Positions 19,346 through 27,478 of a DNA stretch of 62,319 bases are shown here, piece by piece. The notes under the pieces are model-generated. The model saw only the letters and a list, made by a program, of their open reading frames with translations. It ran no database searches and was not told where the DNA came from. The position numbers were made by a program, and so were the translations under genes. Source of the DNA: Deltaproteobacteria bacterium (lineage in GTDB: Bacteria > Myxococcota_A > UBA9160 > SZUA-336); the NCBI GenBank assembly GCA_016875225.1, contig VGRW01000014.1, positions 1 through 62,319 on the forward strand. The letters are read 5' to 3'. Position 1 is the stretch's first letter. Each line of letters begins with the position of its first letter.

Positions 19346-20599
19346 ATGGGAAACCTGTCCACGCTCGACAGCGGGAGCACCGCCTGGATCCTGACTTCGA
19401 CGGCGCTCGTGCTCTTCATGACGCTTCCGGGCCTCGCGCTCTTCTATGGCGGGCTGGTCCGCACTCAGAACGTCCTCTCGGTGCTGATGCAGTGCTTCGC
19501 GATCACGGCGCTGGTGACTCTGATCTGGCTCGCGTTCGGCTACAGCGTCGCGTTGGGGCCGCCCGGATACGAGGCCGGCGCGATCGGACTTCGCTCCTTC
19601 GTCGGCGGACTCTCGAAGGCGTTTCTGTCCGGGATCGGCGCCGGCACCCTCTGGGGCGCGATCCCCGAGCCGCTCTTCTTCGCCTATCAGCTCAACTTCG
19701 CGATCATCACGCCGGCGCTGATCGTCGGCGCGTTCGCGGAGCGGATGAGCTTCTCGGCGCTGCTGCTCTTCAGCGGTCTCTGGCTGGTCCTCGTGTATCT
19801 CCCGATCTGCCACATGGTCTGGGGCGGTCAGGGCGCGTTCTTCGCCGACCTGGGCGTGTTCGACTTCGCGGGAGGGATCGTCGTGCACATCACCGCAGGG
19901 ATCGCGGCGCTGGTCGCGTGCCTCGTGATCGGCCCGCGACACGGCTTCCCGCGCACAGCCATGCCTCCGCACAACCTGACCATGACCGTGACCGGGACGG
20001 GAATGCTCTGGGTGGGCTGGTTCGGCTTCAATGCCGGCAGCGCGCTGGCGGCGAACGGCACGGCCGCGACCGCGCTGGTTGCGACGCACGTGTCCGCGTC
20101 GGCGGCCGCGCTCACCTGGATGGCGATCGAGTGGGTCCGCTTCGGACGCCCCTCGGTACTCGGTCTGGCGACCGGCGCGGTCGCCGGACTCGCTGCGGTG
20201 ACTCCCGCCTCGGGCTTCGTGGGGCCGGCCGGCGCGCTCGTGATCGGCACCGTGGCTGCGGCCATCTGCTGGTACGCCTCGACCGCGGTGAAGCGGCGCT
20301 TCGGCTACGACGACTCACTGGACGTCTTCGGCGTCCACGGCGTCGGGGGATTCCTCGGCACCGTCCTGGTGGCGGTCTTCGCCTCGGACGTCTTCGGCGG
20401 GAATCAGGCCGGGCTCGCGATCGGACGTCAGCTCGCCGTCCAGCTCGGCGCCGCGGTCTTCACGGTCGTGTACTCCGCCGGAGTCACCTGGGGGATCCTG
20501 CGCGCGGTTGCGGCGCTGACCGAGCTACGCGTCGACGATGCCCAGGAACGGCGCGGACTCGACATCTCGATCCACGGCGAAGAGGGCTACCACCTCTAG
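19346..20599 (+). CDS. amt: Ammonium transporter (Amt/MEP/Rh family)
   Basis: A 417-residue inner-membrane channel conducting ammonia/ammonium, and in many members methylammonium. Eleven hydrophobic helices are visible. The pore histidines should be in GGIVVHITAG and FGVHGVGGFLGT, and the AERMSF and FxYQLxFAIITPALI signatures are present. GGGAG lies about eight bases before the ATG at 19346. No GlnK gene lies next to it. It converges on the amine dehydrogenase operon with a gap of only four bases; that enzyme releases ammonia, so the proximity may be functional. Confidence 0.96.
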   Translation: MGNLSTLDSGSTAWILTSTALVLFMTLPGLALFYGGLVRTQNVLSVLMQCFAITALVTLIWLAFGYSVALGPPGYEAGAIGLRSFVGGLSKAFLSGIGAGTLWGAIPEPLFFAYQLNFAIITPALIVGAFAERMSFSALLLFSGLWLVLVYLPICHMVWGGQGAFFADLGVFDFAGGIVVHITAGIAALVACLVIGPRHGFPRTAMPPHNLTMTVTGTGMLWVGWFGFNAGSALAANGTAATALVATHVSASAAALTWMAIEWVRFGRPSVLGLATGAVAGLAAVTPASGFVGPAGALVIGTVAAAICWYASTAVKRRFGYDDSLDVFGVHGVGGFLGTVLVAVFASDVFGGNQAGLAIGRQLAVQLGAAVFTVVYSAGVTWGILRAVAALTELRVDDAQERRGLDISIHGEEGYHL

Positions 20600-20603
20600 G
20601 CGC

Positions 20604-21152
20604 TCAGGACTTCGTCGCCTGGCCGATCACGATCGCGGTCGAGCAGTTGTAGACGGTGCTCTCGGCGGCGAGACACCAGTTGATGTCGTTCGAGCGCGGC
20701 GTGATGTACGCCGGCTTGTCGCCCTCGTTTCGGTTGCAGATGCAGCGGCCGCAGAAGTCCTTTCCGCAGCAGTCGTTGTAGCTGATCACGTAGTCCTTTC
20801 CGTCGGCCGGGTTCCGGCAGGTGCCGATCCAGGTGACCGGCGACATCTGCGTGCCGGGCGGACAGGCGGTCTGGCTGCCGCCGCAGCAGCTGCACAGAAA
20901 GCCGTCGATCGCGCAGTGGCGCCAGTACTCGCAGCTCGCGGGGTCCGCGAGCGCTCCGCCGATTCCGGCATCGCTCGGCGCGGGAACGCGCACGCCCGAT
21001 CCCGCGTCCGCGCGCGCCCGCGAGACGGGAAGCAGCGGAAGCGCCGCCCCGCCGACCAGCGCCGTGCCCAGCCGAGCCAGAAAGCTGCGCCGCGAGATCC
21101 GGCGCGCGGCGCGCCGCGCGGAGCGCTCGAGCGCCTGTTCGACCCAGCTCAT
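20604..21152 (-). CDS. mauA: TTQ amine dehydrogenase light chain (MauA/AauA, aromatic-amine type)
   Basis: The 182-residue small subunit of a periplasmic quinoprotein that oxidises primary amines to aldehydes and ammonia. Residues 18-40 form a twin-arginine signal (RISRRSFLARLG plus hydrophobic core), as required for folded export. The two tryptophans that form tryptophan tryptophylquinone align as Trp108 (TWIGTC) and Trp159 (NDINWC); the aspartates of AIDG and SYNDCC are also kept. Fourteen cysteines are present: the twelve that form the six canonical disulfides plus Cys90 and Cys134. The FLCSCCGG segment and the extra pair match my memory of Alcaligenes aromatic amine dehydrogenase better than Paracoccus methylamine dehydrogenase. 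It ends the operon and is coupled to mauD (ATGA). Confidence 0.95.
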   Translation of the reverse strand: MSWVEQALERSARRAARRISRRSFLARLGTALVGGAALPLLPVSRARADAGSGVRVPAPSDAGIGGALADPASCEYWRHCAIDGFLCSCCGGSQTACPPGTQMSPVTWIGTCRNPADGKDYVISYNDCCGKDFCGRCICNRNEGDKPAYITPRSNDINWCLAAESTVYNCSTAIVIGQATKS

Positions 21153-21754
21153 CGCGACCCTCCCGATCTCGAAAGATATTCCTGGATCGAGGCCACCCCG
21201 CGATCCATCGCCTCGAACAAGCTCTCCAGGTGCTCGCGCGAGTTCACCAGCCCCTTCGCGCGCACGATCCCGCGCGCGTCCCAGAGCACCGCGTGCGGGA
21301 GCTTGCCGACCTGGTGCGCGAGTCCGAGCTCGGTCGAGACGACGTAAGGCCAGGGCTCGAGCCCGTGCGCGCGCGCAAACCCGGCGTGGTCCTCGGCCAG
21401 GCCGTCGCTGGCGAAGACGAGCCGCGCGATTGCCGACTCGCGGAGCGCGAGCGACTTCGCCGCCGGCAGCAGCGTCTTGCAGACCGGACAGCTCGGCGAG
21501 ACGAACAGCAGCAGCGTCGAGCGGCGCTCGGGATCGTCGCCGCCGAGCTCGATCGCGCGGCCGAAGACGTCCGCGAGATCGAAGCGCGGCGCGGCCTCGC
21601 CCACCTTCGGTCCGCCCGCGAGCAGCAGCGCTCCCGCCGGCGCGACGCGCTCGTAGAGCACGCCGATCTGCCGCACGAGCGCGAAGACGACCGCCGCCAG
21701 CGCCAGCACCGCGACCCAGAGCAGCAGGTTCGAGATCAGCAGCGCCTGCTCCAT
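21149..21754 (-). CDS. mauD: Amine dehydrogenase accessory thioredoxin-like protein MauD/AauD
   Basis: A 201-residue membrane-anchored disulfide oxidoreductase or isomerase needed to form the disulfides of the light chain. One hydrophobic helix at about residues 5-28 anchors a periplasmic thioredoxin fold; the active site is CPVC in SPSCPVCKTLLP, and a cis-proline segment (GKLPHAVLWD) follows. Genes upstream and downstream overlap it by 1 and 4 bases, so translation is coupled in mauB-mauE-mauD-mauA. Size and position are as in known mau and aau clusters. Confidence 0.93.
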   Translation of the reverse strand: MEQALLISNLLLWVAVLALAAVVFALVRQIGVLYERVAPAGALLLAGGPKVGEAAPRFDLADVFGRAIELGGDDPERRSTLLLFVSPSCPVCKTLLPAAKSLALRESAIARLVFASDGLAEDHAGFARAHGLEPWPYVVSTELGLAHQVGKLPHAVLWDARGIVRAKGLVNSREHLESLFEAMDRGVASIQEYLSRSGGSR

Positions 21755-22290
21755 CACGCGCCCCGGAGCGCGCGCAGGCGCGGCGCGTTCGCCAGCAGCG
21801 TGTTCGTGCTCGCGTACAGAAGCGAGCCAGCCGCGACCGCAGCGCAGATCGCGACGGCGTCGAGCCAGGTCAGGCCGCGAGCCCCCGCGGGAAGCGCGGC
21901 GGCCAGCGCGATCGCGACGAGAGCGAGGTTGCGCGCGAGAAGACCCGCCGAGAGCGGCTGGCGCGCGGCCGGCCCGAAGCAGCCGCAGTCGATCTCGCGC
22001 AGGCCGCGGGCGAGACCCGAGGCGATCGCGGCGCTGTAGAGCGCGAGCAGGAGCGCAGCCGGGACCGCGCCGCGCTCGGAGGCGACGACGAGGATCGCGA
22101 CGCCGAGCTCGGCGACGATCAGCGCGACGACGGCGGGGCCGTGTGACCACTCGGGCGCGAGCCGGTAGCCGGCGAGCGCCGCACGAAACGCGCTCGGATC
22201 GCGGAGCTTGTGCGCCGCGGCGGTCGCGAACAGCAGCGCGAGCCCGAGGCGCGCGGCGAGCGCGAGCGCGGGGTCGACGGCTAGCGCCAC
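21754..22290 (-). CDS. mauE: Amine dehydrogenase accessory membrane protein MauE/AauE
   Basis: A 178-residue inner-membrane protein with four to five helices, in the DoxX/VKOR-like superfamily, working with MauD in maturation of the light chain. The motif DCGCFGP after the third helix is characteristic, with the CxC pair facing the redox partner. The GTG at 22290 overlaps the 3' end of mauB by ten bases (GTGGCGCTAG), and its stop shares a base with the mauD ATG. The upstream frame is open through mauB but reads as a shadow. Confidence 0.9.
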   Translation of the reverse strand: MALAVDPALALAARLGLALLFATAAAHKLRDPSAFRAALAGYRLAPEWSHGPAVVALIVAELGVAILVVASERGAVPAALLLALYSAAIASGLARGLREIDCGCFGPAARQPLSAGLLARNLALVAIALAAALPAGARGLTWLDAVAICAAVAAGSLLYASTNTLLANAPRLRALRGA

Positions 22291-23501
22291 GGCGCCGAGA
22301 TCATGCCGGGAAAGAACCCGACGTCGTCGACGTTGCGCAGGAACTTGCCCGAGATCGCGTCGTGCACGCCCAGCGTACCGGCCTCCTGCGACACCAGAAT
22401 GAGTCGGGGCTCGGCATCCTGGGTCACCTCGATCCGATCGGCTCCGGGGTTGGGCACCAGGGTCTCGAGCAGCCACGCGCCGACTCCCCCCGCCTCCAGC
22501 CCCATCCGCGCGGCCAGGAAGGCGCCGACGAGATTTCCGATCGAGACCGTGTGCACGCGCTCGCGCCGCGCGACGTCGTAGATCGCGACCTCCGTGCCAG
22601 GCTCCTTGTGCTCGTCCGGTCCGCCCTGGTGGACCAGCGCGTAGAGCCGCCCGGTCGCCTCGTGCAGAGCGAGCGGCTGCACGCCGCCGAAGCGCCAGCC
22701 GGCCTCGCGCTCTCCGGCGTTGAAGAGCGACCAGGGCGCGGCGAAGCGCGGCGATTCGCCCGCGAGATCGACCTCGTGCACGAAGCCCTCGAACGAGACG
22801 AAGAAAAGGCTCGATCCCCGGCGCGCCGGCTTCTCGATCAGCGGATCCTTCTCCGGGTCGAAGAAGACCTCGCTGCGCACTCGGCCGGCCTCGGCACCGC
22901 GCTCGTCGAGCGTGATCAGCAGCAGCGTCCCGTCCGCGCAGAGCATCGCCACACGCCGATCCCCGGCCGCGTAGACCAGACCGCATCCCGCCGCCTCGAT
23001 CTCGCCCGCGAAGCGGCGCTCACGGGTGTCGATCACCGACACCGACGTAGCGGGCGTCAGATTGAAGACGGCCGCGAAGCGGCCGTCGCCGAGCAGCGCG
23101 GCCATTCCCGCGCCGTGGACCACGTCCGCGCGCTTGGGCGGAATCACCACCTCTCCGGTCGGCGCCAGCGTCTTCGGATCGTAGACCGTGAGCAGGTCCG
23201 TCCGCGTGCCGCGGCTGCCGCGGCTGTAGTAGGTCTCGGGCAGGTAGATCGCGCCGCCCGCGGGATCGACCAACGGCGCGATCGGGCCGACGTTGGACGA
23301 GAGCATGCCGAGAAACTCGCCGCTGTCGGCGTCGAAGAGCGCCGCGCGCCGCAGCAGCAGGTCCGACACGAAGACCCAGTGCGGTCGCGGCTCCGGCAGG
23401 GTCGCGACCTGACCGACCACCTCCGGCACGAAGTCCGCGCGTGCCATGCCGGCGGCAGAGAGAAGCGCGGCCAGTGCCGCAGCGATCGCCCTTGTGGTCA
23501 C
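22281..23501 (-). CDS. mauB: TTQ amine dehydrogenase heavy chain (MauB/AauB)
   Basis: The 406-residue large subunit, a seven-bladed beta-propeller that holds the TTQ light chain in the periplasmic heterotetramer. A cleavable signal peptide ends near ARA-DFVPE (residues 1-22). Family segments include HWVFVSD near the first blade, SRGxRGTRTDLLTVYDP, and the C-terminal PxxI/V-rich closing blade ending in SAPWR. The start is a GTG at 23501; an ATG 14 bases upstream is out of frame. A possible internal promoter hexamer, TAGAGT on the minus strand, lies at 23522-23527. Confidence 0.95.
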   Translation of the reverse strand: MTTRAIAAALAALLSAAGMARADFVPEVVGQVATLPEPRPHWVFVSDLLLRRAALFDADSGEFLGMLSSNVGPIAPLVDPAGGAIYLPETYYSRGSRGTRTDLLTVYDPKTLAPTGEVVIPPKRADVVHGAGMAALLGDGRFAAVFNLTPATSVSVIDTRERRFAGEIEAAGCGLVYAAGDRRVAMLCADGTLLLITLDERGAEAGRVRSEVFFDPEKDPLIEKPARRGSSLFFVSFEGFVHEVDLAGESPRFAAPWSLFNAGEREAGWRFGGVQPLALHEATGRLYALVHQGGPDEHKEPGTEVAIYDVARRERVHTVSIGNLVGAFLAARMGLEAGGVGAWLLETLVPNPGADRIEVTQDAEPRLILVSQEAGTLGVHDAISGKFLRNVDDVGFFPGMISAPWR

Positions 23502-23565
23502 CGTCCGCCCCTCATGGCGCCACTCTACCCGGTTCGATCGCGCCGGGAAACGCCGGAGGGCCGCG

Positions 23566-24663
23566 CTACTCCGGCATCAGCTTGCCGAGCTCGTCGAAGC
23601 GCGCGAGGTCGGTGCTCGTGAACGTCTCGAGCAGGGCGACCAGATCGGCCTTCTCCTGTGCGGTGAGACCCAGCGGGCGCATGTTCGGATCGAGCCAGGG
23701 GTTCTTGTTTCCGCCCCGGTCGTAGTACTCGATCACCTCGGCCAGCGTCTCCTCGCTGCCGTCGTGCATGTAGGGCGCGGTGAGCGCGATGTTGCGCAGA
23801 TGGGGGGTCTTGAACGCGCCGAGATCCTGCGGATTGCGGCTCACCGCGAAGCGCCCCAGCTCCTCGACTCCAGGGGCGTTGGCGAGCTTCTCGAAGTCCG
23901 CGGGGCGCTGCGCGAGCTGTTTCGCGAGCGCCAGGAACTCGGTCGGCTTCGCGGCCACGCCGAGGTTGTGGTACTTGCCGTCGCTGAAGAGCGGAGACGC
24001 CGGCACGTGCGCGTGGCACGCGACGCACAGAGCCTTGCCGTTGTAGAGCACCCAGCCGCGCTTGGCGGAGTCCGAGATCGCCGTCGCGTCGCCGCCCAGG
24101 AAGCGGTCGATCGGCGCGTCGAGCGAGATCAGCGTCCGCTCGAAGCTCGCCAGCGCCTTTCCGATCCGATCGATCGTCACCTTCGGATCGCCGAAGGCCT
24201 TCTGGAACAGCGGCGGATACTCGGCCAGGGCCGCGAGTTTCCGTTCCACCGCCGGATGGTCCGGCATCGCCATCTCGACCGGATTGATGATCGGCCCCAC
24301 TGCCTGCGCCTCGAGCGAGGGAGCCCGCCCGTCCCAGAACTGCTCCGGGAGGAAGGCTGCGTTCATCACCGTCGGCGCGTTGCGATTGCCCCGGCCCCCA
24401 GCCACGCCGTCCGACACCGGCTTGTGCTCCGCGAACCCGGTGCGCGGATCGTGGCAGGTCGCGCAGGAGATCGTGTCGTCCTTCGAGAGTCGCGAATCGA
24501 AGTAGAGCTTCTTGCCGAGCTCGACCCCGGCTGCGGTGAGTGGGTTGTCGGCGGGAACCTGGGGAGGCGTGACTCCCTTCGGAACGGAAATCACGACCTC
24601 GTCTGCGCGGGCGTCGCAGAGAGATCCGAGGAGAAATCCGAGCGTGACGAGTGCGATCTTCAT
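23566..24663 (-). CDS. mauG: Dihaem cytochrome c peroxidase-family protein, MauG-like
   Basis: A 365-residue periplasmic dihaem protein, the probable maturation enzyme that completes TTQ in the light chain. Residues 1-20 are a signal peptide ending DARA. Haem sites are CATCH at 67-71 and CVACH at 213-217, with the bridging-position tryptophan Trp110 in FWDGRA. Family segments LRNIALTAPYMHDGS and ADLVALLETF follow. Position directly upstream of mauB argues for MauG rather than a detoxifying peroxidase, but the axial ligand that separates them (Tyr in MauG, Met or His in peroxidases) cannot be assigned by eye. The ATG at 24663 is favoured by a promoter whose start point falls on it. Confidence 0.9.
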   Translation of the reverse strand: MKIALVTLGFLLGSLCDARADEVVISVPKGVTPPQVPADNPLTAAGVELGKKLYFDSRLSKDDTISCATCHDPRTGFAEHKPVSDGVAGGRGNRNAPTVMNAAFLPEQFWDGRAPSLEAQAVGPIINPVEMAMPDHPAVERKLAALAEYPPLFQKAFGDPKVTIDRIGKALASFERTLISLDAPIDRFLGGDATAISDSAKRGWVLYNGKALCVACHAHVPASPLFSDGKYHNLGVAAKPTEFLALAKQLAQRPADFEKLANAPGVEELGRFAVSRNPQDLGAFKTPHLRNIALTAPYMHDGSEETLAEVIEYYDRGGNKNPWLDPNMRPLGLTAQEKADLVALLETFTSTDLARFDELGKLMPE

Positions 24664-24670
24664 TCCGACA

Positions 24671-24699
24671 TCTCTACGTTCGAGCCGGAACGCTGTCAA
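24671..24699 (-). promoter_or_regulatory. Sigma-70-type promoter of the mauG-B-E-D-A operon
   Basis: On the minus strand a perfect TTGACA (24699-24694) is followed after 17 bases by TAGAGA (24676-24671), and the mauG ATG begins seven bases later at 24663. The predicted start point coincides with the start codon, so the mRNA would be leaderless. It is the best -35 hexamer seen in the window and separates the amine dehydrogenase genes from the upstream hydrolase, hydratase and oxidoreductase genes. Confidence 0.6.
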
Positions 24700-24711
24700 T
24701 GAGGAGTTTCG

Positions 24712-25581
24712 TCACCCTCGACACGAGATCACACGCTCCGCGTAGCCGCGCAGCGCGTCGATCTTCTGCTGCAGCGTCTGCACGTCCTTCTCGTAGACGT
24801 TGCGGAACCCGACGATCACGTCGGTCACGCCGAGATCCTCGAGCCGGCGGATGCCGTCCGGCGTGTACGCGTCGAGCGAGATCGCGTGCACCTCGAAGGG
24901 CTCGCGCTCGCGGCCGTACTCGCGGCGGAGCGAGCGGAGCCGGCCGAGCAGGCGCGCGAGGGTCCCGGCGTCGCCGCCGGCGTGCATCCAGCCGTCGCCG
25001 AGCCGGGCCGCGCGGCGCAGCGCGGGCTCGGCATGGCCTCCGATCAGGAACGGGATCGGCCGCGTCGGGGCCGGCGTCTGCTTCACGCTCGGAATCGTGT
25101 AGTGCGCGCCGTGGTACGAGAAGTAGTCGCCGCGCGAGAGCCCGCGGATGATCTCGATCATCTCGTCCATTCGCGCGCCGCGCGTCGCCCAGTCGGTGCC
25201 GGTGATCTCGAAGTCCTCCGGCCAGGGGCTGAGCCCCATGCCGAAGCCGAAGCGGTTCTGCGTCAGCACCGCGACCGAGCAGGCGGACTTCGCGACCAGC
25301 ACCGGGTGCCGGATCGGCAGCTTCACGACGAACGTGGTGAAGCGAAGGGTGCGAGTCACCGCGCCCATCGCCGGGATCAGCGAGAAAGGGTCGAGGAACG
25401 GCTTGTCTTCGAGAAACTCGCGCCGGCCGTCCGGCGTGTATGGATAGCTCGAGTCCGACACTTCCGGGTAGCAGAGGCTGTCGGGAACCACGAAGGAGTT
25501 CCAGCCAGCCTCCTCCGCCGCGATCGCGAGCGGAAGATACTGACTCGGATCGCACATGGACTCGGCGTACGAGAAACGCAC
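24712..25581 (-). CDS. Luciferase-like (LLM class) flavin or F420-dependent oxidoreductase
   Basis: A 289-residue TIM-barrel oxidoreductase of the bacterial luciferase superfamily, probably reducing or oxygenating a substrate with FMNH2 or F420H2. The opening RFSYAESMCDPSQYLPLAIAAEEAG, the FGFGMGLSPWPEDFE segment and GGHAEPALRRAARLGDGWM near 190-210 are family landmarks. The start is a GTG at 25581, ten bases after the hydratase stop, with GAGG in between; the longer upstream frame is not family-like. The gene is probably co-transcribed with the hydratase. The substrate is unknown. Confidence 0.85.
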   Translation of the reverse strand: MRFSYAESMCDPSQYLPLAIAAEEAGWNSFVVPDSLCYPEVSDSSYPYTPDGRREFLEDKPFLDPFSLIPAMGAVTRTLRFTTFVVKLPIRHPVLVAKSACSVAVLTQNRFGFGMGLSPWPEDFEITGTDWATRGARMDEMIEIIRGLSRGDYFSYHGAHYTIPSVKQTPAPTRPIPFLIGGHAEPALRRAARLGDGWMHAGGDAGTLARLLGRLRSLRREYGREREPFEVHAISLDAYTPDGIRRLEDLGVTDVIVGFRNVYEKDVQTLQQKIDALRGYAERVISCRG

Positions 25582-25591
25582 GCGGCCGGCC

Positions 25592-26449
25592 TCAGGGTTT
25601 GGCGAAGCTGAACTCGCCCCGCTCCAGCAGCGCGTCACCGCGCTGGCTTTGGGTCTCGAAGAGCGCGGACTCGCGATCGACCCAGATCCGGGTCGTGAGC
25701 GTGTCGCCGGGGAAGCCCGGCTTCGCGAATCGGCCCGACATGCTCTGGAAGCGCGCGGGGTCGCCGTCACAGAGGGCGTTCAGCAGCGCGCGCCCCGCGA
25801 AGCCGAACGTGCACAGTCCGTGCAGGATCGGCCGCTCGAAGCCCGCGCGCGCCGCGACGCCGGGATCGCTGTGCAGGCGGTTGCGGTCGCCCGAAAGCCG
25901 GTACAGCAGCGCCTGATCCGGGCGCGTGACGTCCGAGACGACGTGATCCGGCTCGCGCGCGGGCCGGCGCGGCCCGCCGATCAGCGGGCCCCGCGCTCCG
26001 CCGAAGCCGCCCTCCCCGACCACGAAGATCTGCGTGGTGTTCCGGTACATGACCTCGCCGGTCCCGGGATCGCGCGCGGTGGCCTCGAGCTCCACCAGCG
26101 CGCCGACGCGCTTGTCCCAGATGCCCACCACGCGGAGCGTCGAGTCGGCACGGCCGCTCGGCGAGAGCACGCGGAGCAGCTCGACCTTCTGGCTCGCGTG
26201 CACGACCTGATGCGGCTCGTAGCGGCCGAACGAGAGCGCGTCGATCTGGCCCGCGCCGCCCCCGCGACCGACGGTCGTGACGAAGGTCGGCAGCACGCGA
26301 AGCGCGCAGCCCTCGGTGTTCTCGGCCGTGAACGCGAGCTCGGCGGTTCCCGCGCCGACGCCGAGCGCGTAGAGCATGCAGTCGTCGGGTGTCCAGCGAA
26401 TCTCGTTCGGGCCGATCTCGCGGCCTATCAGAGACAGATCCATCGGCAT
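25592..26449 (-). CDS. MaoC-like (R)-specific enoyl-CoA hydratase, double hotdog
   Basis: A protein of about 285 residues, the length of a two-hotdog hydratase 2 as found in steroid and peroxisomal beta-oxidation. The hydratase-2 motif YRLSGDRNRLHSDPGVAARAG keeps the catalytic Asp and His, and ERPILHGLCTFG follows as in this family. It would hydrate a trans-2-enoyl-CoA. Two starts are close together (ATG at 26449 and 26443) and a further ATG lies five codons upstream; none has a strong ribosome site. Upstream frame to 26587 is rejected as non-coding. Context (acyl-CoA dehydrogenases and CoA-transferases elsewhere) fits lipid or steroid side-chain breakdown. Confidence 0.87.
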   Translation of the reverse strand: MPMDLSLIGREIGPNEIRWTPDDCMLYALGVGAGTAELAFTAENTEGCALRVLPTFVTTVGRGGGAGQIDALSFGRYEPHQVVHASQKVELLRVLSPSGRADSTLRVVGIWDKRVGALVELEATARDPGTGEVMYRNTTQIFVVGEGGFGGARGPLIGGPRRPAREPDHVVSDVTRPDQALLYRLSGDRNRLHSDPGVAARAGFERPILHGLCTFGFAGRALLNALCDGDPARFQSMSGRFAKPGFPGDTLTTRIWVDRESALFETQSQRGDALLERGEFSFAKP

Positions 26450-26507
26450 GCCGCCAGTGAACATCCGCGGGGGAGTCAGGGTCAAGCCGAGCCAGCGCGC
26501 GGGGGAG

Positions 26508-27350
26508 TCAGCGCGATCGCTCGAGATGCGCGCGGATCGAGGCCGACCAGGCCGCCGGGTTCTCGAGCTGCGGACTGTGCGCGGCATCGGGAATCGTGAC
26601 TCGCGCCGCGCCGGAAATGCGCCGCGCCATCTCCTCGGAGGGTGCGAGGAACGGGAGATCCTCGGCCCCCACCATCACCAGCGTCGGACAGCCGATCTCG
26701 CCCAGGCGATCCGCGACGGAGCGGTGGGCGCCGAGCTCGCGGGAGAGCGCGTCCCAGGCGACGGGATCCATCGCCTCGAGCTTGCGCCGGATGCGGTCCC
26801 AGAACACGTCGCTGCCCATTCGCTCCTGCGCCCGCATCGCGGACGGCGCGGGCTGCGGGGCTCGCGAGGCGATCGCGCGCATCGCCTCGAAGAGCGCAAC
26901 CATTCCACTCTGGCGCGCGAGCGCCGCGATTCCGGCGCGCGCCTGCTCGGAGAGCGGCATCCGCAGCGGGCCGGGCGAGGTGTCCATCAGCACCAGCGAC
27001 GAGACGCGCTCGGGGTGCGCGAGCGCGAAGCGAAGCGCGACCATTCCGCCCAGCGAGTGGCCGAGCAGATCGGCGGTCTCGAGCCCGAGCGCGTCGAAGC
27101 CAGCCGCGAGGTCGGCGACCAGCCCGTCCAGGGTGTAGTCCTCGGCCCGGCCGGAGTTGCTGCTGCCACCATGACCGCGCTGGTCGAGCGCGATCGTGCG
27201 GCCGATTCCCGAAAGCTCCGGAACGTGCTCGCGAAAATCGTCGCGCGAGCCCGTGAAGCCGTGGACCAGCACGAACGCGCGCTCACCCGCGCCGGCGTCC
27301 TCGAGCTCCATCTCCATGCCTCGAAACGCGAGCCTGCGGACGACCGACAT
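26508..27350 (-). CDS. Alpha/beta-fold hydrolase
   Basis: A 280-residue serine hydrolase. The oxyanion strand is LVHGFTGS, the nucleophile elbow GHSLGG, the catalytic acid is in GAEDLPF and the histidine in DAAHSPQLE, so the triad is complete. The overall layout matches 3-oxoadipate enol-lactonase or MhpC/BphD-like hydrolases, without clear assignment to either. It is first in the minus-strand run towards the amine dehydrogenase and is divergent from the MacA-like gene. The mRNA may be leaderless because TATGCT ends six bases before the ATG. Confidence 0.88.
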   Translation of the reverse strand: MSVVRRLAFRGMEMELEDAGAGERAFVLVHGFTGSRDDFREHVPELSGIGRTIALDQRGHGGSSNSGRAEDYTLDGLVADLAAGFDALGLETADLLGHSLGGMVALRFALAHPERVSSLVLMDTSPGPLRMPLSEQARAGIAALARQSGMVALFEAMRAIASRAPQPAPSAMRAQERMGSDVFWDRIRRKLEAMDPVAWDALSRELGAHRSVADRLGEIGCPTLVMVGAEDLPFLAPSEEMARRISGAARVTIPDAAHSPQLENPAAWSASIRAHLERSR

Positions 27351-27356
27351 CGGCTC

Positions 27357-27362
27357 AGCATA
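27357..27362 (-). promoter_or_regulatory. -10-like hexamer TATGCT for the alpha/beta hydrolase
   Basis: On the minus strand TATGCT is followed by six bases and the ATG at 27350, identical in sequence and spacing to the element before the WS/DGAT gene. This supports a leaderless start. Confidence 0.45.
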
Positions 27363-27449
27363 CCCGGCGCCGATGCAGCGCGCGCGCTGCGGCTGCAAGC
27401 GCCAGGTGGCGCCCGCCGGATCCCGCGCGCGCGCAGCCGCGCGGCTTCG

Positions 27450-27465
27450 CGGCACCGCAATTGCA
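27450..27465 (+). promoter_or_regulatory. Sigma-54-like -24/-12 element before the MacA-type gene
   Basis: CGGCACCGCAATTGCA has the invariant GG (27451-27452), ten bases, then GC (27463-27464), and matches TGGCAC and TTGCA well. The start point expected about 12 bases downstream lies 2-4 bases before the ATG at 27479. No -10 hexamer is seen in this place. A sigma-54 activator binding site was not identified. Confidence 0.4.
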
Positions 27466-27478
27466 GTTCGCTCGCGCC

